Source: JAXDMK01 sp963765955 (GTDB lineage Bacteria > Actinomycetota > Acidimicrobiia > Acidimicrobiales > AC-14). Taken from it: a stretch of DNA of 64,000 nt. The notes under the pieces are model-generated. The model was not told where the DNA came from and ran no database searches. It worked only from the letters and a program-made list of their open reading frames with translations. Below are positions 26,555 through 34,993 of this stretch, piece by piece; position 1 is the stretch's first letter; each line of letters begins with the position of its first letter. The DNA lies in assembly GCA_963765955.1 (NCBI GenBank), contig CAVXYA010000002.1:1054001-1118000 (forward strand). The letters run 5' to 3'. The position numbers were made by a program, and so were the translations under genes.

Positions 26555-26658
26555 ACGGTGTCGGTGGGCACCGCGATGGGCCGGCCCTGGCGCAGCACCT
26601 CGATGGCCCGCTCCAGCGCCTCCGGCGACGGCGGGTCGCCGCCGACCGGCACGATCAC
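26035..26658 (-). CDS. tsaC: L-threonylcarbamoyladenylate synthase (YrdC/Sua5 domain)
   Basis: This 207-residue enzyme makes threonylcarbamoyl-AMP for t6A modification of ANN-decoding tRNAs. Motifs are AVPTDTVYGLAADPF near residue 30, RPRNVNLPVLV, the RFWPGALTVVLPA segment and TSANRHGEPT. It follows prmC in the common actinobacterial prfA-prmC-tsaC arrangement. The GTG/ATG region at 26658 places the start 28 bp after the prmC stop. Only the YrdC domain is present, with no Sua5 C-terminal domain. Confidence 0.92.
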   Translation of the reverse strand: MIVPVGGDPPSPEALERAIEVLRQGRPIAVPTDTVYGLAADPFRPGAADRIFDVKRRPRNVNLPVLVSGTDQALALATSVPTTAATLMDRFWPGALTVVLPARAGLAADLGDDDATIGVRCPAHPVPLALCSAVGPLATTSANRHGEPTLTTAAEVMAVFGDAVVVVLDGGTCSGSPSTVVDCTGVEPKLLREGRVPWSDLVEALKG

Positions 26659-26686
26659 CGACCCGCTCCCCCGCCTGGCGTCGCTC

Positions 26687-27547
26687 TCACCCGCTGAACC
26701 TACCCACCAGCACCCTCGCCCGACCGGCGAGGTCGTCGATCACGGCCACCTCGTCGAAGCCGGCCCTCCAGGCCAGCCCGGCCGCCTCATCGGCCTGATG
26801 GGGGGCTAGCTCGAGGACCAGCGAACCGGGTCGGGCCAGCCATCGGGCGGCCCCCGCCACCACCTCCTCGATCCCCTCCAGCCCGGTGGGACCGGCCACC
26901 AGGGCCTCGGCCGGCTCCCAGGCCGACACCTCGTGGGGCAGCCGCTCCCCCGCGGCCACGTAGGGCGGGTTGGACACCACCACGTCGACGCTGCCCCGGA
27001 GCTGGGGCGGCAGGGGATCGAACCACGGCCCGTGCAGGAGCCGGACCCGGGGCCCGACCAGGCTGCCCGTCCCGGCCAGGTTGGCCCGGGCGACGGCCAG
27101 CGCGTCGGCCGACACGTCGGTTGCCCACACCCGGGCCCGGGGCACCTCGTCCGCCACCGCCAGGGCGATGGCACCCGACCCGGTGCCGATGTCGACGACC
27201 TGGGGCGGGACCCGCCGGCGGGGCTCGGCCGGCACCAGCCGCCGTAGCTCGTCGACCGCGACCCCGGCCACCACCTCGGTCTCCGGGCGGGGGATCAGCA
27301 CCCGGCGGTCGACAAGGAGGTCGAGGTGGCGGAAGCCCCACTGGCCGAGGACGTACTGCAGCGGCTCACCGGCCGCCCGCCGCGCCACCAGCGACTCGGC
27401 GAAGGCGACCGAGCGGTCCGGCGCCGGGGTGTCGAGGTTGACCACCAGCTCGGCCCGGTCGAACGACGAGGCCCGCTCGACCACCCGCCAGGCGTCGCCC
27501 GGGGCGAGGGTGGCCAGGGCCCGCTCCAGGACCTGGCGCCAGGTCAC
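26687..27547 (-). CDS. prmC: Release factor N5-glutamine methyltransferase
   Basis: This 286-residue protein methylates the GGQ glutamine of release factors. It has an N-terminal helical substrate-binding region (YVLGQWGFRHLDLLVDRRVL, then IPRPETEVV), the SAM-binding VVDIGTGSGAIALAVA and the catalytic NPPY motif (VVVSNPPYVAAGE). The GTG at 27545-27547 lies 14 bp after the prfA stop, a good position for cotranslation with its substrate. Confidence 0.93.
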   Translation of the reverse strand: MTWRQVLERALATLAPGDAWRVVERASSFDRAELVVNLDTPAPDRSVAFAESLVARRAAGEPLQYVLGQWGFRHLDLLVDRRVLIPRPETEVVAGVAVDELRRLVPAEPRRRVPPQVVDIGTGSGAIALAVADEVPRARVWATDVSADALAVARANLAGTGSLVGPRVRLLHGPWFDPLPPQLRGSVDVVVSNPPYVAAGERLPHEVSAWEPAEALVAGPTGLEGIEEVVAGAARWLARPGSLVLELAPHQADEAAGLAWRAGFDEVAVIDDLAGRARVLVGRFSG

Positions 27548-27561
27548 GACCGTGTCGGCCG

Positions 27562-28644
27562 CTACTGCCCGTCCCCTTGGGGATCGCCTTGGAGCTGGCG
27601 GGACCGCTCGTCGGCCATGAGCGCCTCGGTGAAGTCGTCGAGGTCGCCCAGCAGCACTCGGTTGAGGCTGTAGATGGTGAGCCCGATGCGGTGGTCGGTG
27701 ACCCGGTTCTCCTTGTAGTTGTAGGTCCGGATCTTCTCCGACCGCCCCCCGCCGCCGACCTGGCCCCGGCGGGCCTCGGAGAGCTCGGCCGACTGCTTGT
27801 CCTGCTCCGCCTTGAGCAGCCGGGCCCGCAGCACCTGGAGGGCCTTGGCCCGGTTCTGGATCTGGCTCTTCTCGTCCTGCATGGCCACCACCAGGCCGGT
27901 GGGCAGGTGGGTGATGCGCACCGCCGAGTCGGTGGTGTTCACCGACTGGCCGCCGGGCCCGGTGGAGCGGTAGACGTCGATCTTGAGGTCGCTCATGTCG
28001 ATGTGGATGTCGACCTCCTCCGCCTCGGGGAGGACGGTGACGGTGGCCGAGCTGGTGTGGATGCGGCCCTGGGACTCGGTGGCCGGCACCCGCTGCACCC
28101 GGTGGGGGCCGCCCTCGTGCTTCAGCCGGGCCCACACGTCGTCCCCCTTGACCAGGAACGCCACCTCGTTGAAGCCGCCGTGGTCGGACGGGTCGGCGCC
28201 CAGCACCTCGAGCTTCCAGCCCCGCCGCTCGGCGTAGCGGGTGTACATGTCGAAGAGGTCCTTGGCGAAGAGGTTGGCCTCCTCGCCCCCCTCGGCGCCC
28301 CTGATCTCGACGATGACGTTCTTGCCGTCGTTGGGGTCGCGCGGCAGAAGAAGGGCCCGCAGCTCGTCCTCCAGCCGGGCTGCCTCCGCCTCCGCCTCCT
28401 CGATCTGCTCCCGTACGAAGTCACGGTCGTCGCCCGCCGCCGAGTCGGCCAACATGCCGCGCGCCGCCTCCAGGTCGCCGGTGTGGCCCCGCCACTCGCG
28501 ATAGGCCAGCACCACCGGCTCCAGCTCCTTGAACCGCTTGGACAGCTCGGTGTAGACGCGGTGGTCGCCGTGGACGGTGGGGTCGCCCAGCCGGCCGAGG
28601 ATCGCCTCGTACTCGGTCTCCAGCGTGGCCAGGCGATCGAACAT
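27562..28644 (-). CDS. prfA: Peptide chain release factor 1
   Basis: This class I release factor of 360 residues reads UAG and UAA. It starts MFDRLATLETEYEAI, has the RF1 decoding-loop region in PATESQGRIHTSSATV and the catalytic STGPGGQSVNTTDSAV near residue 228. It ends with the usual basic helical tail. Downstream overlap of function with prmC and upstream rpmE/rho give the standard gene order. Confidence 0.96.
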   Translation of the reverse strand: MFDRLATLETEYEAILGRLGDPTVHGDHRVYTELSKRFKELEPVVLAYREWRGHTGDLEAARGMLADSAAGDDRDFVREQIEEAEAEAARLEDELRALLLPRDPNDGKNVIVEIRGAEGGEEANLFAKDLFDMYTRYAERRGWKLEVLGADPSDHGGFNEVAFLVKGDDVWARLKHEGGPHRVQRVPATESQGRIHTSSATVTVLPEAEEVDIHIDMSDLKIDVYRSTGPGGQSVNTTDSAVRITHLPTGLVVAMQDEKSQIQNRAKALQVLRARLLKAEQDKQSAELSEARRGQVGGGGRSEKIRTYNYKENRVTDHRIGLTIYSLNRVLLGDLDDFTEALMADERSRQLQGDPQGDGQ

Positions 28645-28665
28645 CGGACTCAGGCTACCGGCGAC

Positions 28666-28842
28666 GACATCCATGGCCGGCGAAATCGCCGTGACACCAA
28701 CGGGCTGCCACAGCCCTGCGTCGTCTCGCTCGACAACGTCCAGCCACTGGCCGCGTCTCTGCTCGTCGAACGGATCACGGAACTCAGCCCCGCCCACATG
28801 CTGGCCGTGTGCCGGGCGCTGGCCGTGGCCACCGACTGCTGA
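28666..28842 (+). pseudogene. C-terminal remnant of a MazF/PemK toxin
   Basis: On the plus strand, between prfA and rpmE, an open stretch encodes NGLPQPCVVSLDNVQPL, ASLLVERITELSPAHM and LAVCRALAVATDC before a TGA at 28840-28842. This matches the C-terminal half of PemK/MazF endoribonucleases (the G-L-P-x-x-CVV-x-LDN core and the closing helix). The N-terminal half and any antitoxin gene are missing, since upstream sequence belongs to prfA on the other strand. It is a relic of a toxin-antitoxin insertion. Confidence 0.7.
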
Positions 28843-28889
28843 CCGCGGCCAGCCGCAGCGCGGGTGAGGCGGGTGAGGCGGGTGAGGCG

Positions 28890-29108
28890 CTACGCCTTCT
28901 TCTTGCCCGCCCGGTTGCCGTAGCGGCGCTCGAAGCGCTCGACCCGGCCACCGGTGTCGACCAGCTTCTGCTTGCCGGTGAAGAACGGGTGGCACTCGTT
29001 GCACAGCTCGACCCGCAGCTCGTCCTTGGTGGACCGGGTGACGAAGGTGTTCCCGCACGAGCAGCGGACGTTGGTGGTCTCGTACTTGGGGTGGATGTCG
29101 GCTTTCAC
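28890..29108 (-). CDS. rpmE: 50S ribosomal protein L31
   Basis: This 72-residue protein has the zinc-binding form of L31, with RCSCGN and CNECHPF. It starts MKADIHPKYETTNVRC and has a basic C-terminus KKKA. A clean ribosome site lies upstream. Because the Cys set is kept, this is the zinc-containing version; no Cys-free paralogue is seen in the window. Confidence 0.95.
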   Translation of the reverse strand: MKADIHPKYETTNVRCSCGNTFVTRSTKDELRVELCNECHPFFTGKQKLVDTGGRVERFERRYGNRAGKKKA

Positions 29109-29162
29109 GGTGTGCAGTCTCCCTCAACTTCCGTGCGTCGTGCGCCAATCGCCTCAGCAGCC

Positions 29163-31205
29163 TCAGCCCGCGGGCGAGGGGGCCTTGGCGATCTCGGCGA
29201 GGAACTCGTCGTTGCTCTTCGTCGTGCGGATCTTGTCCATCAACAGCTCGAGGCCCGCTCCTGATTCCAGGCCGTTGAGCACCCGGCGCAGCTTCCAGAC
29301 CTGCTGGAGCTGTCCCCGCTCGAAGAGGAGCTCCTCGTGGCGGGTGGAGGAGGCGTTGACCTCCAGGGCCGGGTAGATGCGGCGCTCGGCCAGCTTGCGG
29401 TCGAGACGCAGCTCCATGTTGCCGGTGCCCTTGAACTCCTCGAAGATGACCTCGTCCATCTTGGACCCGGTCTCGATGAGGGCGGTGGCCAGGATGGTGA
29501 GCGAGCCGCCCTCCTCCAGGTTGCGGGCCGACCCGAAGAACTTCTTGGGCGGGTAGAGGGCGTCGGTGGCCAGACCACCCGACATGATGCGGCCGCTGGC
29601 GGGGGCGGCCAGGTTGTAGGCCCGGGCCAGGCGGGTGATGCCGTCGAGGACGATCACCACGTCGCGACCCATCTCCACCAGCCGCTTTGCCCGCTCGGAC
29701 GCCAGCTCGGCCACCTGGGTGTGCTCGTCGGACGGACGGTCGAAGGTGGAGGCGATGACCTCGCCCTTCACCGACCGGCGCATGTCGGTGACCTCCTCCG
29801 GACGCTCGTCGACCAGGAGCACCATGAGGTGGACGTCGGGGTTGTTGGCCTCGATGGAGTGGGCGATCTGCTTGAGGACGGTGGTCTTGCCCGCCTTGGG
29901 GGGCGACACGATGAGCCCCCGCTGGCCCTTGCCGATGGGCGAGATGAGGTCGACGATGCGGGCGACCATGTTGTTGGAGTCGCCCGGGATCTCGAGCCGC
30001 AGCTTCTCGTCCGGGAACAGGGGGGTGAGGTCCTCGAAGCGGGGCCGGTTGCGGGCCTCCTCGACGGTCATGTCGTTGACCGTGTCGATGCGCAGCAGGG
30101 CCGGGTACTTCTCGGTGCTGCCCGCGGGCCGGCTGGCGCCCTTGACCACGTCGCCCTTGCGCAGGCCGAAGCGCCGCACCTGGCTGAGCGAGACGTAGAC
30201 GTCGCGGGGGCCGGCCAGGTAGCCGTTGGTGCGCAGGAAGCCGTAGCCCTCGTCCCGCAGGTCGAGGAGGCCGTCGGAGGGGACGGGCTCGCCCGAGTAG
30301 GCGACCTCCTGGCCCTGGCCGCCCTGGACGCGGTCGGGCTGGATGTCGCGCTCGCCCCGGTCGCGTCCCCGCCGGCGCCGGCTGCGACGGTTGCCGGGAT
30401 CACCGGCGTCGCCGCCGCCCGTGAACTGCCGGTTCTCCCGGTCGGTCCGGGGGCCGTTGTCGCCTCGGCCGCCGTTGTCGCCGCCGCGCGGGGCCCGGTC
30501 CTCACGAGGACCGCGGTCACGCGGCCGGTCGTCGGTGCGTCCGCCGCCGCCACCGCCGCCTCCGCCCCCTCCGCCGCCACCGCCGGGAGCCCGCTCGGTG
30601 GCGGGGGCGTGGGTGGAGCCGGACGACTGGGCCCCGTCGGCGGGGGTGGCCTCCTTGTCGCCGCCCGCGGCTGCTGCATCCGACGCCGCCGCCTCGGAGC
30701 CGCTCACGTCGGAGGGGGCGGTGTCGGCCGAGGTGGTGTCTCCGGCCGGTCCCTTGGCCTCGGTGGCCGGGGGGGCGGTCGGCGTGGTGGTGGCCGCGTC
30801 GTCGGAGGACGAAAGCGAGAGCTGCTCGCCGCCGGACGATTCGTCCGCCGCCGCCGCTGCCGGTGCGTCCGAGGCCTCGGCGCCGCCCGCCGAAGCCGCG
30901 CTCGGGGCGGTCGCGCCGTTGCTCGCCGGGTCGCCGGACGCCTCCGCCGGCGGGGCGGCCGACGCGGCAGACGCGGACGCGGCAGACGCGGCGGACGAGG
31001 AGGCGGACTTGGTGGCGCGGGTGCGACGGGGTCGCGCCTCGCTGCCGGTCTCGATCCCCGCCTGGCGGAGAATCGAGTCGATAAGGGTGGCCTTCGACGC
31101 CCGCGACGAGGGCTTGACGCCCATCGCCTCGGCGATGACGGCCAACTCGTCGCGTTCCTTGCTCTCGAGCACGGATCGCTCGAGGGCCTGCGGCGTGATG
31201 CTCAT
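29163..31205 (-). CDS. rho: Transcription termination factor Rho with disordered insert
   Basis: This 680-residue protein is much longer than the 420-residue E. coli form. After the N-terminal Rho-N helices (ALERSVLESKERDELAVIAE) there is an insert of about 220 residues: first Ala/Ser/acidic, then a run of about 14 Gly, then Arg/Asp/Gly-rich. The cold-shock RNA-binding domain (GYGFLRTNGYLAGPRDVYVS) and ATPase follow, with Walker A PPKAGKTTVLKQ near residue 435 and LVDERPEEVTDM. The ATG at 31203-31205 has GGGGAGG eight bases upstream. It probably shares a transcript with the 2-phosphoglycerate kinase gene 25 bp upstream. Confidence 0.95.
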   Translation of the reverse strand: MSITPQALERSVLESKERDELAVIAEAMGVKPSSRASKATLIDSILRQAGIETGSEARPRRTRATKSASSSAASAASASAASAAPPAEASGDPASNGATAPSAASAGGAEASDAPAAAAADESSGGEQLSLSSSDDAATTTPTAPPATEAKGPAGDTTSADTAPSDVSGSEAAASDAAAAGGDKEATPADGAQSSGSTHAPATERAPGGGGGGGGGGGGGGGRTDDRPRDRGPREDRAPRGGDNGGRGDNGPRTDRENRQFTGGGDAGDPGNRRSRRRRGRDRGERDIQPDRVQGGQGQEVAYSGEPVPSDGLLDLRDEGYGFLRTNGYLAGPRDVYVSLSQVRRFGLRKGDVVKGASRPAGSTEKYPALLRIDTVNDMTVEEARNRPRFEDLTPLFPDEKLRLEIPGDSNNMVARIVDLISPIGKGQRGLIVSPPKAGKTTVLKQIAHSIEANNPDVHLMVLLVDERPEEVTDMRRSVKGEVIASTFDRPSDEHTQVAELASERAKRLVEMGRDVVIVLDGITRLARAYNLAAPASGRIMSGGLATDALYPPKKFFGSARNLEEGGSLTILATALIETGSKMDEVIFEEFKGTGNMELRLDRKLAERRIYPALEVNASSTRHEELLFERGQLQQVWKLRRVLNGLESGAGLELLMDKIRTTKSNDEFLAEIAKAPSPAG

Positions 31206-31230
31206 GGTGCTGCCTCCCCGCCAGGCGCCA

Positions 31231-32262
31231 TCAGGCGCCTCGCGTGTTCGTCTGGTTGATGGCTGGATGGGAAATGGGGGTGGACGGCGCCGCCGCGTCG
31301 ACACCTGTGTCATCGGGCTGGTCGGCCCGTGTCTCGGGCACCGCCTTGAACGCCTGACCGACCACCAGGTCGATGACCTGCGACAAGGTGGCGTCGAGGT
31401 TGTAGGACTGGACGATCGCCACGTTGTGCTGCAAGGCCAGCGACCGGACGTAGCGGTGCATCTTGCGGATGTTCTGGAACGAATCGAGGTACCGCTCGGC
31501 GGGCCGGCTGCGGGAATCGTGGGAGCGCTGGACGAAGTGGCTGCGATGCAACTCCACCTCGTCGACCGTCACCACCATCGGTACCACAACCGCCTTGTTC
31601 TCGAAACGGGCCAGGTCGAGGAATCCGGGCACCACGTGGGCCCCCTCGACGATGAGGTCGGTGCCTTCGGACACGGCCCGGCTCACCAGGGCCTGGATCC
31701 CTACCGAAACGGCCGACGTCTGCTCCCGGAACCCGATGATGACCGGATCGGCGCTGCGGGGCAGCGGGTGTCGCACCAGGCGGGCGGCGTCGAACGACGA
31801 GGTGTGCAGGCTCGGGAACAGGTCGGCGGTGAACATCGACCGCATGACCTCCCGGATGGCGTCGGTGGGGATGACCCGGGTGATGCCGAGGCGGCTGGCC
31901 AGCATGGTGGCGATGGTGGACTTGCCCACACCCGTCGCCCCCCCCAGGAGGATGATCAGGGGCAGGTCGAGGCGCTGCACCATCTGCCACTTGGAGAACG
32001 ATTCGGCGTAGCGGTCGCCCACCTCGGAGCGCAGCACCACCTTGGCCAGCTCGTTGAGGTCGACCCGGGAGATGGTGCCGACGGCCTTCTCGTCGAGCCG
32101 GGCCTCGATGACCTCGGCCACGTGAAAGGCGCGGCCGGGGGCCAAGCCGGTGGCCATGATGGCGGACGCCATGAGGCCCTTGGAGTACGGGAATTCGTAC
32201 TCGCGGTCCCCGACGACCATGTGGCGGGATGCCACTGTTTTCATGATTGTTCCTGTTTCCAT
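31231..32262 (-). CDS. 2-phosphoglycerate kinase
   Basis: This 343-residue protein has an ATP-cone-like N-terminus (MVVGDREYEFPYSKGLMAS), then a P-loop kinase domain with ILLGGATGVGKSTIATMLA near residue 107. The sequence RVIPTDAIREVMRSM and the family's later conserved helices follow. The archaeal relative phosphorylates 2-phosphoglycerate to 2,3-diphosphoglycerate, the first step in making cyclic 2,3-diphosphoglycerate. The start overlaps the end of the cyclic-diphosphoglycerate synthetase gene by 22 bp, so the two enzymes are translationally linked. Its substrate is assigned by family and context. Confidence 0.85.
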   Translation of the reverse strand: METGTIMKTVASRHMVVGDREYEFPYSKGLMASAIMATGLAPGRAFHVAEVIEARLDEKAVGTISRVDLNELAKVVLRSEVGDRYAESFSKWQMVQRLDLPLIILLGGATGVGKSTIATMLASRLGITRVIPTDAIREVMRSMFTADLFPSLHTSSFDAARLVRHPLPRSADPVIIGFREQTSAVSVGIQALVSRAVSEGTDLIVEGAHVVPGFLDLARFENKAVVVPMVVTVDEVELHRSHFVQRSHDSRSRPAERYLDSFQNIRKMHRYVRSLALQHNVAIVQSYNLDATLSQVIDLVVGQAFKAVPETRADQPDDTGVDAAAPSTPISHPAINQTNTRGA

Positions 32263-33668
32263 GAGGAGTACCGTTCGACGGCCAGGTCGGCCGTGCTCAC
32301 CGCCAGTTCGTCGAACGTGCCGTCACCTCCGACGGATACAACCCTGTTGTCGCAAAATATGATTTCCATCCCTCGCTCGATCGCCGCCCTCGCCGCGAGG
32401 TCCACCGCCGCCGCTTTCAACTCCACCAACAGGACGTCGGCATCGGGCGCCGCCGCCAGGTCGACCGCCAACTCCGGCCGGCGGGCCAGGTGGTGGGAGA
32501 CCCCGACGATCGTGCACCCGTGCTGTTGTTCGAGATGGTCCACCAACACCTTGCTGGCTGAAACCGGCGCAGTGGTGACGTAGAAGACCCGGCGACCGGA
32601 AATCGGTTCGAGGGGAAAGGGCCGAAAGACGGTATGGACTACCCGGACCCCAGGTACCAGCTTCCGGACGCATTCCTCGAGGAGCCCAGCACCCGTTTTG
32701 GCCGAACTGGTTCCTGTCGGAGCGCCCGCGCCCAAGACGGCGAGCGATGGCTCCCCCATGGTAACCACAATCAAGTCACTCAGCAACACTCGGTATGGAC
32801 CCAGGTAGCCCGTCACCAACTCGGGATCGATGGTGGCCGGGATGACGCAGATGGTGGCGTCGGCGTGGGCCGGAGGCACCGACGCTCCACTTCCCTCGAA
32901 CACCAGCGACGTCTCCGTTCTTCCGTTGGCCACCGCCACCCCGGCGGCGAACGTGCTGGTGACGGGGGCGCCGGCCAGTCCCCCGCCGCACCGGCGGGTG
33001 CCGACGGTCGCCACCCGGGCCACGAGGGCGTCCTCCAGGTGGTCGGACGCGGCGTGGCGGCCGGAGGCGGCGAGGGCGACCAGCCCCGCGGCCGACAGGT
33101 CGAAGCTGGAGGGATCGACCACCTCCGGCTCGGCCGGTCCGCCCCGGCCCATGGCCACCACCACCGGCGGCGTGCCCCGCTCCGCCAGCAGGCGGGCGAG
33201 GGAGGCGGAGACCGCCGTCTTGCCCGTCCGCTTGCCGGTGCCGATCACCGCCACCGACGGCTTGGTTGCCAGGCGGGGCCGGGGCGGGGGGTCGAAGCGG
33301 AAGTCGGCCCCCTCGTAGGGCACGCCGGCCACGAGGGACCGGGCCACCAGTCCCAGGCGCCGGCGGGCGTCGAGCACGGGCTCGTCCGACAGGTCGACGA
33401 CCAGCTCTGGCCGGAACCGGGCCAGTCCGGCCTCGAGCGCGCCCAGCACGGGATCCCTGTCCCGATCGGCACTGGCGCGTTCGGCGGCCCGGACGACCGG
33501 CACGCCCAGCCCCAGGTCGTCCGGGAGGCCGGCGGCCAGCTTCTCGCCCCCGCCCAGGAGGGCCGCGCCCACCACGACCACGCCCGGGATGCGCTGCGGC
33601 AGGTCTTCGATGGCGGCCCGGACAACGGGCGGGTAGTGCTCGCCGTCGATCAGGACGAGGGTCCTCAT
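32241..33668 (-). CDS. cpgS: Cyclic 2,3-diphosphoglycerate synthetase
   Basis: This 475-residue protein begins MRTLVLIDGEHYPPVVRAAI. It has a P-loop-like ATP site VAVIGTGKRTGKTAVSASLA near residue 143, then VVVAMGRGGPAEPEVV and a C-terminal FCDNRVVSVGGDG. These features fit the cDPG synthetase family, which closes 2,3-diphosphoglycerate into the cyclic trianion using ATP. The best-known members are from thermophilic methanogens, where the product is a thermoprotectant and phosphate store. The neighbours supply its substrate: 2-phosphoglycerate kinase overlaps its 3' end and an ApgM-type mutase lies upstream. Confidence 0.85.
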   Translation of the reverse strand: MRTLVLIDGEHYPPVVRAAIEDLPQRIPGVVVVGAALLGGGEKLAAGLPDDLGLGVPVVRAAERASADRDRDPVLGALEAGLARFRPELVVDLSDEPVLDARRRLGLVARSLVAGVPYEGADFRFDPPPRPRLATKPSVAVIGTGKRTGKTAVSASLARLLAERGTPPVVVAMGRGGPAEPEVVDPSSFDLSAAGLVALAASGRHAASDHLEDALVARVATVGTRRCGGGLAGAPVTSTFAAGVAVANGRTETSLVFEGSGASVPPAHADATICVIPATIDPELVTGYLGPYRVLLSDLIVVTMGEPSLAVLGAGAPTGTSSAKTGAGLLEECVRKLVPGVRVVHTVFRPFPLEPISGRRVFYVTTAPVSASKVLVDHLEQQHGCTIVGVSHHLARRPELAVDLAAAPDADVLLVELKAAAVDLAARAAIERGMEIIFCDNRVVSVGGDGTFDELAVSTADLAVERYSSWKQEQS

Positions 33669-33731
33669 GGAGGTGTTCTCTCTGGAGCGGGTGATGCCTG
33701 GGGGCCTGCCGGGTGGCCGGCGGCCCCGCGG

Positions 33732-34895
33732 TCAGCCGGGCGTGACGGGCGTGGTCCCGACCAGGCGGCTCATGAGCCGGTGGCCGGGCACGGGTGGGGC
33801 GGAGGCGGTGCCCGCTTCGCTGTAGGTGCCGCCGGGGCCGTCGACGGCGGAGTCGACGAGCAGGTACGGGACGGAATCGGACGTGTGGGTGCGGAGGGCG
33901 ATCGGCGTGGGGTGGTCGGGCAGCAGGAGCAGGCGCCAGGGCCCCATGGCGTCGAGGCCCTCGATCAGCGGGCCGATGATCCGGCTGTCCCAGTTCTCCA
34001 GAGCCTCGATCTTGGCCTCGAGGTTGCCGGCGTGACCGGCTTCGTCGCTGGCTTCCACGTGGATGAGGAAGAGGTCCATCCCGCCGGCCAGCGCATCGAG
34101 GCAGGCGTCGCGCTTGCCTTCGTAGTTGGTGTCGTACCAGCCGGTGATGCCCTCGACGTCGGATGCGGGGATGCCGGTGAGCACGCCCAGGCCCCGGATG
34201 AGATCGACGGCCGACACCAGTCCGGCGGTGAGCCCGTAGGTCTCCTGGAAGGACGGGAGCACGGGCTGGGGGCCCTGGCCCCACAGCCAGATCTGGTTTG
34301 CTTTCAGGTCGGAGGCGGTGACGATGGCCCGGGACGCGTCCATAAGGGCCTGCAGGCGGGGGGCGGCGGGCCCGGTGGGCCAGACGGCGGGCTGGCCGAT
34401 GAGGTCGTGGGGCGGGAAGCAGTCGGCGTCGGCCCACGAGTCGGGGGTGACGACGATGTGGCGGTACTGCACGCCGGGGTGGAACGTGACGTCGTCATCG
34501 CCCAGCTCCTCCTGGAGGGTGGCGATGACGGCCGCGGCCTGCTCGGTGGTGGGGTGGCCGCCGGCGAAGTCGACCATGGTGCCGTCGTCGGACACGGTGG
34601 CCAGGTTGCACCGGTAGGCGATCTGATCGGGACGCAGGCGCAGCCCCATGGCCGCGGCCTCGATGGGCGCCCGTCCGGTGTGGTGGACGGCGGGGTCGTA
34701 GCCCAGGATCGACAGGTTCCCGACGTCACTGCCGGGGGGCATGCCCGGGGGGATGGTGGACGCCCGCCCTACCTCGCCCCGGGCCGCCAGCTTGGCCAGG
34801 TGGGGCATGACCGCCACCTCGAGCGGGGTGCGCCCCCCGAGCTCGGGTATCGGATCGTCGGCGGCCCCGTCGGGGACGCACACCACGTACTTCAT
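33732..34895 (-). CDS. apgM: Cofactor-independent phosphoglycerate mutase, archaeal type
   Basis: This 387-residue protein of the alkaline-phosphatase superfamily has N-terminal metal site VCVPDGAADDPIPELGGRTP, then IPPGMPPGSDVGNLSILGYD with the nucleophilic Ser. EASDEAGHAGN and a later LLLPDHPTPI complete the second metal-binding set. It interconverts 3- and 2-phosphoglycerate without a 2,3-diphosphoglycerate cofactor. It lies 63 bp upstream of cpgS on the same strand, so it probably provides 2-phosphoglycerate for the cyclic-diphosphoglycerate branch as well as for glycolysis. The start ATG is at 34893-34895. Confidence 0.92.
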   Translation of the reverse strand: MKYVVCVPDGAADDPIPELGGRTPLEVAVMPHLAKLAARGEVGRASTIPPGMPPGSDVGNLSILGYDPAVHHTGRAPIEAAAMGLRLRPDQIAYRCNLATVSDDGTMVDFAGGHPTTEQAAAVIATLQEELGDDDVTFHPGVQYRHIVVTPDSWADADCFPPHDLIGQPAVWPTGPAAPRLQALMDASRAIVTASDLKANQIWLWGQGPQPVLPSFQETYGLTAGLVSAVDLIRGLGVLTGIPASDVEGITGWYDTNYEGKRDACLDALAGGMDLFLIHVEASDEAGHAGNLEAKIEALENWDSRIIGPLIEGLDAMGPWRLLLLPDHPTPIALRTHTSDSVPYLLVDSAVDGPGGTYSEAGTASAPPVPGHRLMSRLVGTTPVTPG

Positions 34896-34993
34896 TGCTC
34901 GTGATGGTAGTGGTCAGGCCTGCGCCACTCGCCGTCACCGCGGCGGTCTGATCCGACGTTTCCGCCGACGCGGTCGTCGGTAGCCTCGGGACC

